Part shown: positions 33,926 to 41,610 of the stretch, one piece after another
Layout of the letters: every line of letters begins with the position of its first letter
Position numbering within the stretch: position 1 is the first letter of the stretch
Assembly: GCF_026768455.1 (NCBI RefSeq)
Contig: NZ_JAPPVQ010000007.1
Span: 17,581 to 81,580 of the forward strand
Source of the DNA: Candidatus Nitrosotenuis cloacae
Lineage (GTDB): Archaea > Thermoproteota > Nitrososphaeria > Nitrososphaerales > Nitrosopumilaceae
Direction of reading: 5' to 3'
Length of the DNA: 64,000 nucleotides
The notes under the pieces: generated by a model
The model's input: the letters and a program-made list of their open reading frames with translations, nothing else
Databases searched by the model: none
What the model was told of the DNA's origin: nothing
Program-made: the position numbers and the translations under genes

Positions 33926-35023
33926 ATGCAGGAGAATCCGGTACGCTCACTTATTGAGGACTTGGGAAGGAACCTGTCGCAAAAGCCGCAGTCAGACCAC
34001 CTGTTTCCGTATGGCAAGATACAGGGAAAAGCAATAGTTCCTGAAAATTTCGTAGAGATTACCGATGTGAAAAACCCAAGAAAAATTGCATTCGTCGACG
34101 GGGGAGACGGCGTACTGGAAGAGTCTCCGAACTTTATGATTATCGTGAACCGAGTATACTTTTCAATGTTCCAGGGAAAGAAAAGAATCAACGCATCGAA
34201 ACTAAAACAGCGAATAGAGTTCTTTTCGTATGTGGTGTCAGAAGTGGTAGGAGATGACGATAAAAAATCCATCTCGTATAATACAAAATTATTCCCATAT
34301 TCAAAATCGGATTTGTCATATTTACCAGATGAATCGGACTTGGCATCAAAGACTGAGAGCAGCAACGTCCAGGAATCAAAGCTGATCTCTTTGTCCAGAA
34401 GATTTGCAGAATGGAACCTTGCGGCAAGCGTGGTGTCTGAGGAACTATCCGAGGGCGACATTCTGGTGATGGATGGCTCACTACAAACAGGATACAAGAA
34501 CGAGTCAAAGTATGCATCAAAATTATACGACATTGCACAGGAAAAGGGAGTGATAATCTGCGGCCTTGCAAAGACTAGTCGCCTGATAATGGACTCAGGC
34601 GAGCCATTCCTTGCAAGGATTCAGGAGATTGCCGAAGGCGTTCCATATGGGACATGGTTTGTAGAGGTGGCAGAGATGGCATCATCTGATAACAGGGGTC
34701 ACATGCTTGCGGCAAAGTTCCACCCGAATTCAAGGCACATATTCCGATTTGAGATTCTGCGGGAGCAGTTCAACGGAATGGACGACTCTGAGAAAAACGA
34801 CATCCTTGCAAGCCTTGCCGCAAATTCACACGACATTGCCATGCCTGGATACCCGTACGGCTCCATAGATGCCGACAGGTTTGCCCAGGTCCGAAAGAAC
34901 GAGCTTGACATGTACCGGGGTCTGATAAAGGCAGAGATGTCCAAGATTTCAGAATGGAAGAGGCTTCAAAAGTATACGTTAACCACAAGGTTCCACGACG
35001 ATCTGAACTGGGTGACCAGCTGA
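33926..35023 (+). CDS. nurA: NurA 5'-3' nuclease
   Basis: DNA end-resection nuclease, 365 residues, partner of HerA. The RNase H-like fold carries its metal-binding acids in [13 protein letters not shown] near residue 53 and [10 protein letters not shown] near 180. It removes the 5' strand at double-strand breaks with Mre11-Rad50. Its stop overlaps the herA start (ATGA-like TGATG). Confidence 0.85.
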   Translation: MQENPVRSLIEDLGRNLSQKPQSDHLFPYGKIQGKAIVPENFVEITDVKNPRKIAFVDGGDGVLEESPNFMIIVNRVYFSMFQGKKRINASKLKQRIEFFSYVVSEVVGDDDKKSISYNTKLFPYSKSDLSYLPDESDLASKTESSNVQESKLISLSRRFAEWNLAASVVSEELSEGDILVMDGSLQTGYKNESKYASKLYDIAQEKGVIICGLAKTSRLIMDSGEPFLARIQEIAEGVPYGTWFVEVAEMASSDNRGHMLAAKFHPNSRHIFRFEILREQFNGMDDSEKNDILASLAANSHDIAMPGYPYGSIDADRFAQVRKNELDMYRGLIKAEMSKISEWKRLQKYTLTTRFHDDLNWVTS

Positions 35024-36588
35024 TGAATGACGTGGATATCGTAGGCCAGGTAATAGGCGGCTCTTTTGGGGACATCTTGGTACGAGAAAAGTCCGGAAGG
35101 AACTTGGAGATTGGTGATTTACTGGTGTCCGATGAGAACGGCTCGTTTCTGATTTTGCAGGTATTTGCCTTGGAGTATGGCAGCCAGATTCAGGACAAGA
35201 TGCAGCAGATGATGTCGGGTGTAAATCTAGAGCAGGGCGGAATCAATGCGGAATTTTACGAGCCGGAATTTGTAAACTATGTGTTGGCCAGGATAAAACC
35301 GCTTGCGCGCGTTGCAAAATCTGATGATAAGGTGACACTGCCAAAGTCGCTCCCGATGTTCTTTAACAAGTTAAGATTAGTCCAGTCAAGCGACCTTACA
35401 TTCCTCAAAAGGGGAGGAGAGCAGATCTATCTTGGGAAGATCCGCAGCGGAAGCAAGATTGTGGATGCAGACGTGTGGCTCAAGGCAGAGGACGTGTTCA
35501 CGCACCATATCTTGATTCCTGCAACTACTGGTCGCGGAAAGAGTAACCTTGTAAAAACCATCATGTGGCACGTGCTGGACTCCAACAAGGTGGGCGCACT
35601 AGTCCTTGATGCGCACGACGAATACTATGGAAGAAAGGATGCGGGACTCAAGGACCATCCAAAGGCAAAGCAGAACCTTGTCTACTACACACCCACCCCG
35701 CCGCCTGGTGCAAACCGGCTTGTAATTAATTTGGAATCACTACGGCCTGAGCACTTTTTGGGCATTGTCGAGTTCTCTGACGCGCAGTGGCAGGCAATTC
35801 GAAGCTACAACGCAAAGGAGCGAGAGTTCTGGATCAGCAGGATAATGACAGAACCGCTAGTCTCACTTGGTATTGGGAGCGGCGCGGAGACACACATTGC
35901 CACGCTTGCCGTACTAAAGCGAAAACTGAGGCTTATTTTGAGCTTGGAAGTAGATGAGGACGGCAGGATACACTCTAAAAACGAGGTATTCGATGCGGGC
36001 TCAAAGGGGCTCACCACAGTAGATGACATAGTGAGGGATATTGAGGCTGGAAAAATAGTCATACTGGACACATCGCGCCTTGGCAACGAGGCAGAACTTA
36101 TCGTAGGAAACATCATTGCGTCTAGGATATTTGAACGGTACAAGGAACACAAGGCAAAGGGCGAATTGGAGCGAAAACCTGTAGTCACCGTCGTGATTGA
36201 GGAGGCACCAAGAGTGATTGGCGAGGACAAAGTCATACCGAGAAACGAGAACATCTACAGTACGATAGCAAAGGAGGGGCGCAAGTTCAAGATAGGACTT
36301 ACTGCTATAACCCAGCTGAGCAGCGTCATTCCAAGGACCATCTTGGCAAACATGAACACCAAGATCATTTTGGGAAACGAGATGGTGCAGGAACGCAAGG
36401 CGATCATAGAGAGCGCATCGCAGGATTTGTCTGAAGATGACCGAAACATTGCAAGCCTTGACAAGGGAGAGGCTATAATTTCCAGCATATTTGTGCCGTT
36501 TGCAATTCCGATCAAGATTCCGCTGTTTGAGGATTTGATTAGGCAAAAGGATAATTCAAAAGAATTGCCAAAGCCAAAAGTGTACTAG
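35023..36588 (+). CDS. herA: HerA DNA translocase/helicase
   Basis: Hexameric FtsK/HerA-family ATPase, 521 residues. N-terminal HAS-type barrel (about 1-100), Walker [13 protein letters not shown] near residue 168, Walker [12 protein letters not shown] near 390 and the following arginine-finger region. The ATG at 35023 overlaps the nurA stop. An upstream ATG at 34954 lies inside nurA and has no support. Works with NurA at DNA ends. Confidence 0.9.
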   Translation: MNDVDIVGQVIGGSFGDILVREKSGRNLEIGDLLVSDENGSFLILQVFALEYGSQIQDKMQQMMSGVNLEQGGINAEFYEPEFVNYVLARIKPLARVAKSDDKVTLPKSLPMFFNKLRLVQSSDLTFLKRGGEQIYLGKIRSGSKIVDADVWLKAEDVFTHHILIPATTGRGKSNLVKTIMWHVLDSNKVGALVLDAHDEYYGRKDAGLKDHPKAKQNLVYYTPTPPPGANRLVINLESLRPEHFLGIVEFSDAQWQAIRSYNAKEREFWISRIMTEPLVSLGIGSGAETHIATLAVLKRKLRLILSLEVDEDGRIHSKNEVFDAGSKGLTTVDDIVRDIEAGKIVILDTSRLGNEAELIVGNIIASRIFERYKEHKAKGELERKPVVTVVIEEAPRVIGEDKVIPRNENIYSTIAKEGRKFKIGLTAITQLSSVIPRTILANMNTKIILGNEMVQERKAIIESASQDLSEDDRNIASLDKGEAIISSIFVPFAIPIKIPLFEDLIRQKDNSKELPKPKVY

Positions 36589-36591
36589 AAC

Positions 36592-37836
36592 ATGAGATTT
36601 GCACACCTTGCCGACATACACCTAGGATTTCAGAAATACGAGGCGCTGCAAAAAATAGAACAGGAAGTGTTTGAGCGGGCACTGGATGACTGCATCACAA
36701 AAAAGGTCGACTTTATCCTGATTCCGGGGGATCTGTTCCACGTAAACATCCCCGAGATGCGTGTGCAAAAGTTTGCGTTTCGCAAGTTCAAAGAGATTCA
36801 TGATCTTGGAATTCCAGTGTATGTTGTGTATGGAAGCCATGATTTCAGTCCGGTTTCAAACTCTGTAATTGACTTGCTGGTGGAGACTGGATACCTTACC
36901 AAGGTGACAAAGGTAATCGGGGTTGACCAAAAGATACATCTTGACTTTATGGTGGACAAGAAAACCGGAGCCCTGATTGCCGGACTGTCCGGACTAAAGG
37001 CTGGCAAGGATTCTATGTGGTACGAGAAACTGGACCGAGAATCACTTGAATCCGTGCCTGGATTTAAGATATTTTTGTTCCATGGGGGGCTGGATGAGAT
37101 GAAGACAGAAGAGACTGCCGAAGGTGATTTCATGCCGTTGTCCCTACTTCCTCGGAACTTTGACTATTATGCAGGCGGCCATCTCCACACATTCTCACAC
37201 CAGAAATATTCTGACTATCCAAATGTCGTGTATCCTGGAACGGTATTTGCAGGATACCACAGCGATTTGGAAGAGAACGCAAAGGGGCGCAAAAGAGGAT
37301 ATGTGCTAGTTGACTTTGATGACAAAGTAAACAATGTGGAATTTGTAGAAATTCCAAATGTAAAATACGAGTATGTGGAAATCGATGCAAAAAACAAGGC
37401 CTCAAAATCTGTCAACTCTGAGCTTGCAGGTAAGGTGTTAGAGATCGACGCATCTGGCAAAGTTATTGTAATCCGGGTGGAAGGCGAGCTTGCACAGGGA
37501 AAAACATCGGACGTTGACTTTTTTTTGGCAAAACGGGTTTTGAAAGAAAAGGGAGCGCTGGAGATAAAGATAAACCAGAACAAACTGTCCTCACGGGAAT
37601 ACAAGATTACAGAGGCTGCAGGAAGAAACAAGGAGGAAATAGAATCAAATGTCTTCAAGGAAAACATTGGGCAGCTGCGAATCAACCAAAAGGAGCTACT
37701 GTCTGATTCCGGAGTTGACGTGGCAAAAAAACTACTTGCTGCACTAAGCATGCCAATTTTGGAAAATGAGAAAAAGCAAGACTATGCCAAGCGCGTAGAG
37801 CAGACTGCACTTGACATTCTGGGGCTGTCAAAATGA
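36592..37836 (+). CDS. mre11: Mre11 nuclease
   Basis: Metallophosphoesterase nuclease of the double-strand-break complex, 414 residues. Metal motifs: HLADIHLGF (residue 4), GDLFHVN (44), YGSHDF (83; the usual GNHD reads GSHD), FLFHGGLDE (164) and GGHLHTF (198). It starts three bases after herA and its stop overlaps rad50 by four bases. Confidence 0.92.
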   Translation: MRFAHLADIHLGFQKYEALQKIEQEVFERALDDCITKKVDFILIPGDLFHVNIPEMRVQKFAFRKFKEIHDLGIPVYVVYGSHDFSPVSNSVIDLLVETGYLTKVTKVIGVDQKIHLDFMVDKKTGALIAGLSGLKAGKDSMWYEKLDRESLESVPGFKIFLFHGGLDEMKTEETAEGDFMPLSLLPRNFDYYAGGHLHTFSHQKYSDYPNVVYPGTVFAGYHSDLEENAKGRKRGYVLVDFDDKVNNVEFVEIPNVKYEYVEIDAKNKASKSVNSELAGKVLEIDASGKVIVIRVEGELAQGKTSDVDFFLAKRVLKEKGALEIKINQNKLSSREYKITEAAGRNKEEIESNVFKENIGQLRINQKELLSDSGVDVAKKLLAALSMPILENEKKQDYAKRVEQTALDILGLSK

Positions 37837-40262
37837 TACTGAACTATATCGAGCTGGAAAACATCCGAAGCTACGACAAGGAGAGAATCGACTTTCCGCG
37901 CGGAATCACACTGTTTGAGGGAGACATTGGTTCTGGGAAATCAACCGTTCTGATGGGAATAGAATTTGCTCTGTTTGGGCTTGGGTCGCAAAAGCCGGAA
38001 TCACTGCTTAGCAAAAAGGCAAGCGAGGGGAGCGTGATTTTGGAGTTTGAGATTGACGAAAAAAGGTATGTGGTAAAGCGAAAGCTGAGGCGCAAGGGCG
38101 ATTCCGTAAGCCAGGACGCCAAGGACTCGTACCTGATTTCGGACGGACAGACGGAGCCACTGTCACCTGCGGAGCTAAAGCAGCGAGTCTTACAGGTCTT
38201 GAAGTTTAACGAACCGTCCGATCCTCGCTCTGAGAGCAGGATATTCCGCTATGCCGTGTTTACTCCGCAGGAGGAGATGAAACAGATCCTACGGGACGTT
38301 CAGAAGAGACTGGAGACAATACGCAAGGCCTTTGGCGTTGAGGATTACAAGACAATACTTGACAACGCAAAGAGCCTGTCCCAGACCATCAAGGAAAAGA
38401 TGGCAGAGGCTAGGGTGCGATTCGAAAAACTGGATGAGAATGAGCAGAGTCTTGCAAAATTACTGAATGATGTCAAGGAATTGGAATCAGAAATTTCAAA
38501 GCTGAACTTGCAGAAAAGCCAACTCGAGGAAAAAAAATTGCAGACAAAAAAAGAGTTGGATCTGTTAAAGCATCAGGTAAGGCAAAAGGAACGTCTGGAA
38601 CTGGATGTGGAAAAGATTCAGGATCAGGTAAAAAACAAGAAATCTCTTGTCTCAAAGCTAGAGTCTGGTATTTTGCGATACCAAAAAGAAATATTGGAGA
38701 TTGACTCTGACCTTGAGCGTCTGGGGAAAATCATATCTCCCACAACAAAGACCCTGTCTGAGATTGATGATCAGATTTCAAGATTGTCTGATCTTCGAGA
38801 TGTGATGCGTGACAAGAAATCAAAACTAGGCTCATTGGAATCTGACCTTGAAAAGCTAACAACGCAACTGGGAGAAAATGCTGACCTTCAACTGCGAGAG
38901 CGAGACAAACTGCAAAAGGAACTAGATGACATCAGAACAAAAAAGGAATCAGTTCAAAACGAGTATGACTCTATAACAAAACATAGGATCGAACTCGAAA
39001 AGGAGAAAAGAGATGTCATGAAAATGCTGGACGGCCTAAAAGGGCTTGGCGCAAAATGCCCACACTGCGAGCACGAACTTACCGTAGAACACAAGCAAAA
39101 GGTGGGCTCTGAAAAACAATCAAAGTTGCGCGAAATTGAGGGGGTTCTTGGACAGATTGAGGCCAAAACGAGAGATCTTTTGACTGCGCTTGAGACACTG
39201 AAATCCGATGAATCAAAAAAAGACGAAAAAATAAGGCAGATTGATAGGATTGCCCCTTTGCGCGACCAATGGTTTGAAAAGAATCAGGTCAAGCTCACAC
39301 TATTGCAAGACATCACAACACTGGAATCTGGGTATGTCATTACAGAAGAGCCATCATTTCCAAATGGTGGTGACGATGCGTTATCTTATCTTAGAAAAAT
39401 GAAGGATGCTCAAAAAGAGTTCTTGTTGTCAAAACAAAAATTATCTGATTTAGAGTCTAGAAAAAATATTCTTCTTCATGATGTTGATACCGGCCAAGTA
39501 CAAATTGATTCAGAAAATGCAGCGCTATCAAAATTAGATTCGGATTTGCAGTTGCTTTCAAGACAATTGTCTGAATTTTCCGAGCTTGCAGAATCTGTTG
39601 AGCAAAAAGAAAGAGAACATTCTGATCTGGATTCAAGGATCGATTCAACCAAAACATCATTGATAAAACACAATCAGATGTTGGAAACCGGCCAGTCTAA
39701 AATCAAAGAGATGCAAACAAGCATTGTGGAATCGAAATCCTGGAAGGAAAAGCACACAAAGTTTTCAAATTATCATGACTGGCTAAAAGAATTCTTTATT
39801 CCGACAATAGACAGGATAGAAAAACAGGTCTTGCTGTCGATTCAACAGAACTTCAATGAGATATACCGAAAATGGTATTCTGTTCTGATTGATGACGTTA
39901 CAAAAGAGTCTAGAATAAACGAAGAGTTTACGCCTCTTGTGGAACAGGACGGCTTTGAGCAGGACGTGGACTTTCTGAGTGGTGGGGAAAAGACAAGCAT
40001 TGCACTTGCGTACAGGCTGACTCTAAACTCCATGATGAGGCAAGAGTCAGAAGGGCTGAAATCCAACCTGTTAATACTGGATGAGCCAACTGATGGGTTT
40101 TCAAAGGCACAACTGTCCAAGGTGAGGAATCTGCTTTACGAATTAAAATCACAGCAAATCATTCTGGTGTCCCATGAAAAAGAGCTTGAAACGTATGTGG
40201 ACAACATATTTCAGATAACAAAGGACTCTGGGGTATCAAAAGTGATGAGATTAAGCAACTAG
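37833..40262 (+). CDS. rad50: Rad50 ATPase with zinc hook
   Basis: SMC-like ATPase, 809 residues. Walker A GDIGSGKSTVL near residue 32, long coiled coils (about 170-640) with the zinc-hook CPHC near residue 409, signature FLSGGEKTSIALAYR near 713 and Walker B LLILDEPTDGF near 745. The coil is on the short side for the family. The second coil half is AT-richer than the rest of the operon. Confidence 0.93.
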   Translation: MILNYIELENIRSYDKERIDFPRGITLFEGDIGSGKSTVLMGIEFALFGLGSQKPESLLSKKASEGSVILEFEIDEKRYVVKRKLRRKGDSVSQDAKDSYLISDGQTEPLSPAELKQRVLQVLKFNEPSDPRSESRIFRYAVFTPQEEMKQILRDVQKRLETIRKAFGVEDYKTILDNAKSLSQTIKEKMAEARVRFEKLDENEQSLAKLLNDVKELESEISKLNLQKSQLEEKKLQTKKELDLLKHQVRQKERLELDVEKIQDQVKNKKSLVSKLESGILRYQKEILEIDSDLERLGKIISPTTKTLSEIDDQISRLSDLRDVMRDKKSKLGSLESDLEKLTTQLGENADLQLRERDKLQKELDDIRTKKESVQNEYDSITKHRIELEKEKRDVMKMLDGLKGLGAKCPHCEHELTVEHKQKVGSEKQSKLREIEGVLGQIEAKTRDLLTALETLKSDESKKDEKIRQIDRIAPLRDQWFEKNQVKLTLLQDITTLESGYVITEEPSFPNGGDDALSYLRKMKDAQKEFLLSKQKLSDLESRKNILLHDVDTGQVQIDSENAALSKLDSDLQLLSRQLSEFSELAESVEQKEREHSDLDSRIDSTKTSLIKHNQMLETGQSKIKEMQTSIVESKSWKEKHTKFSNYHDWLKEFFIPTIDRIEKQVLLSIQQNFNEIYRKWYSVLIDDVTKESRINEEFTPLVEQDGFEQDVDFLSGGEKTSIALAYRLTLNSMMRQESEGLKSNLLILDEPTDGFSKAQLSKVRNLLYELKSQQIILVSHEKELETYVDNIFQITKDSGVSKVMRLSN

Positions 40263-40459
40263 TCTGCCCCTGGATATAAAATCAGATATTCTTCAGGATT
40301 CTTTCTCTGGTTCTTTGATTTTAGCGCGTCTTGGTAGAAGTCGAAATGCTCTATTGCGTATAGTCTGCTTCCGTATGGACCAAATGGATCAATTCCTACT
40401 AGATTAAATCCTGATTCTGGTGTTAACAATATTTTTTCTTCTTTAGTTATCTCTTGCAA
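40259..40459 (-). CDS. small protein of unknown function
   Basis: 66 residues, convergent with rad50 (four-base overlap). Sequence ends EEYLILYPGAD. The frame has normal composition and uses an ATG, but I recognise no family. It marks the left edge of the AT-richer accessory block. Confidence 0.5.
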   Translation of the reverse strand: MQEITKEEKILLTPESGFNLVGIDPFGPYGSRLYAIEHFDFYQDALKSKNQRKNPEEYLILYPGAD

Positions 40460-40585
40460 TTACGTGTTGATGTTCCTGAAAAACTGTAATTTATTTACAT
40501 TGTTTCATTTTTCACTTTATTTTTAATTTGTTAGTGTTGTTGGTTTCTTGGAGTTGAGCCCCTTTGGACCCAAAAATTTTCTAAT

Positions 40586-40616
40586 CTAATTTTATATAGT
40601 AAATCCACGAAATTAG
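40586..40616. promoter_or_regulatory. hicBA promoter with inverted repeat, candidate HicB operator
   Basis: CTAATTT (40586-40592) and AAATTAG (40610-40616) are perfect inverted repeats that bracket the TATA-like TTTATATA (40591-40598) and end four bases before the GTG start. Binding there would block transcription factor B/TBP. Autoregulation by the antitoxin is the rule for this family. The site itself is a proposal. Confidence 0.55.
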
Positions 40617-40619
40617 ACT

Positions 40620-40823
40620 GTGTCAGAAAAAAGAGATTACAACATTTTGATAAAAAAAGATGGAAAATTCTACTTTGGGCAATGCATTGAAATCCCACAA
40701 GCTAGGGGCCAAGGTAATACGAAAACAGAAGCAATTGAAGACACAAAAAAAGCCATCAAACTCTGCAAATCGTATTTAGAAAGTAAAAAGAAATCCTCCA
40801 AACTAGTAACTGTTTCAATTTGA
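40620..40823 (+). CDS. hicB: HicB-family antitoxin
   Basis: 67 residues with the partially degraded RNase H fold of HicB: YNILIKKDGKFYFGQCIEIP, then GNTKTEAIEDTKKAIKLC. It neutralises HicA and probably binds its own promoter. GTG start sits 22-29 bases after a TATA box, so leaderless. It overlaps hicA by four bases. No clear separate DNA-binding domain follows. Confidence 0.87.
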   Translation: MSEKRDYNILIKKDGKFYFGQCIEIPQARGQGNTKTEAIEDTKKAIKLCKSYLESKKKSSKLVTVSI

Positions 40824-41035
40824 GCCTTCCTGTAATTGGATGGAAACAGGTTCTAAAGGCGTTAAAGAAAAAAGGATTTTACCCAACCAGACAAACTGGA
40901 AGTCACATAATTGTTGAGAATGGCCATGGGCTATGGACTGCAATACCAAGGAAAAACGAACTTGGAAAAGGACTGTTACTTGAAATTATTGCCGAATGTG
41001 GCCTTACAAAGAAAGAGTTTTTAGAACTACTGTAG
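40820..41035 (+). CDS. hicA: HicA-family mRNA interferase toxin
   Basis: 71 residues of double-stranded-RNA-binding-like fold. The catalytic His is in the RQTGSHIIVEN motif near residue 29. Typical end LTKKEFLELL. It cuts mRNA when freed from HicB. The antitoxin gene comes first, the less common order. Complete and intact. Confidence 0.88.
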   Translation: MSLPVIGWKQVLKALKKKGFYPTRQTGSHIIVENGHGLWTAIPRKNELGKGLLLEIIAECGLTKKEFLELL

Positions 41036-41233
41036 AGCAATACCCAATTCATAACCCAAAGTGGTTTTTAAAAAAATCAATGTAGGTGTATTGTAAGCCC
41101 CACAATGATTCTCTGCCGTTTCTGTTCGGTTCCAATCTGTTACGTACCGGCACAAACCTAGAGGGCTGACTTGATCTTCCTTAAATCTCGTTATGATTTT
41201 GTATGGGGGTTTGGACAAACATCTTTCATGCAA
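41027..41233 (-). other. minus-strand open frame, possible remnant coding sequence
   Basis: 68 codons filling the gap between hicA and the DUF2958 gene and overlapping both. The middle (LCRYVTDWNRTETAENHCGA) looks like real protein, not random translation. I recognise no family. It could be the tail of a decayed mobile gene. No promoter is evident because its start lies inside the next gene. Confidence 0.25.
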
Positions 41234-41546
41234 AAAGCCTGATTATATTCCCAAATTGTATTCTACTGATGATGTCCCCGCAGACAAAAAGTTGATCTAT
41301 CAAAAGTGGGAAATTCCACACTTGGGGTTCTATTGGCTTGTCGCCGAATTGGACAAAAATGAGAATCTCGCTTACGGTTATGCTAATCTAAATGATGACT
41401 TGTTTGCCGAGTGGGGGTACATTAGCATAGATGAACTTGTAGGGAACAATGCAGTTTGTTGTATGAATTGGAAACCTTGTTCGTTTATTGATGCACAGAA
41501 AAAAATGAAGCAACGCAGAAGAGAACGTGTTAACCAATATCTTTAA
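41193..41546 (+). CDS. DUF2958-like protein
   Basis: 117 residues. The stretch YIPKLYSTDDVPADKKLIYQ, the FYWLVAELD strand and the FAEWGYISIDELVG end match the layout of DUF2958, a family common on plasmids and integrated elements and without known function. It supports the view that this block is mobile in origin. ATG at 41193 lies about 20 bases after a TTAAAT stretch. Confidence 0.65.
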   Translation: MILYGGLDKHLSCKKPDYIPKLYSTDDVPADKKLIYQKWEIPHLGFYWLVAELDKNENLAYGYANLNDDLFAEWGYISIDELVGNNAVCCMNWKPCSFIDAQKKMKQRRRERVNQYL

Positions 41547-41610
41547 TTTATCATTCCCGAATCAGTTACTTTTTTTATCACGATTTTGGAATGGTGTTTT
41601 TATTTGTAGA

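Noticed and set aside
33799..34533. 244-codon minus-strand open frame
   Set aside because: Antisense to nurA, Ser/Phe-rich with no motif.
34954..35022. Upstream ATG for HerA
   Set aside because: Lies wholly inside nurA. The ATG at 35023 overlapping the nurA stop is the normal coupled start.
40500..40620. tRNA or attachment site at the left edge of the accessory block
   Set aside because: The stretch with GAGCCCCTTTGG does not form a tRNA arm set, and no matching direct repeat was seen at the other side.
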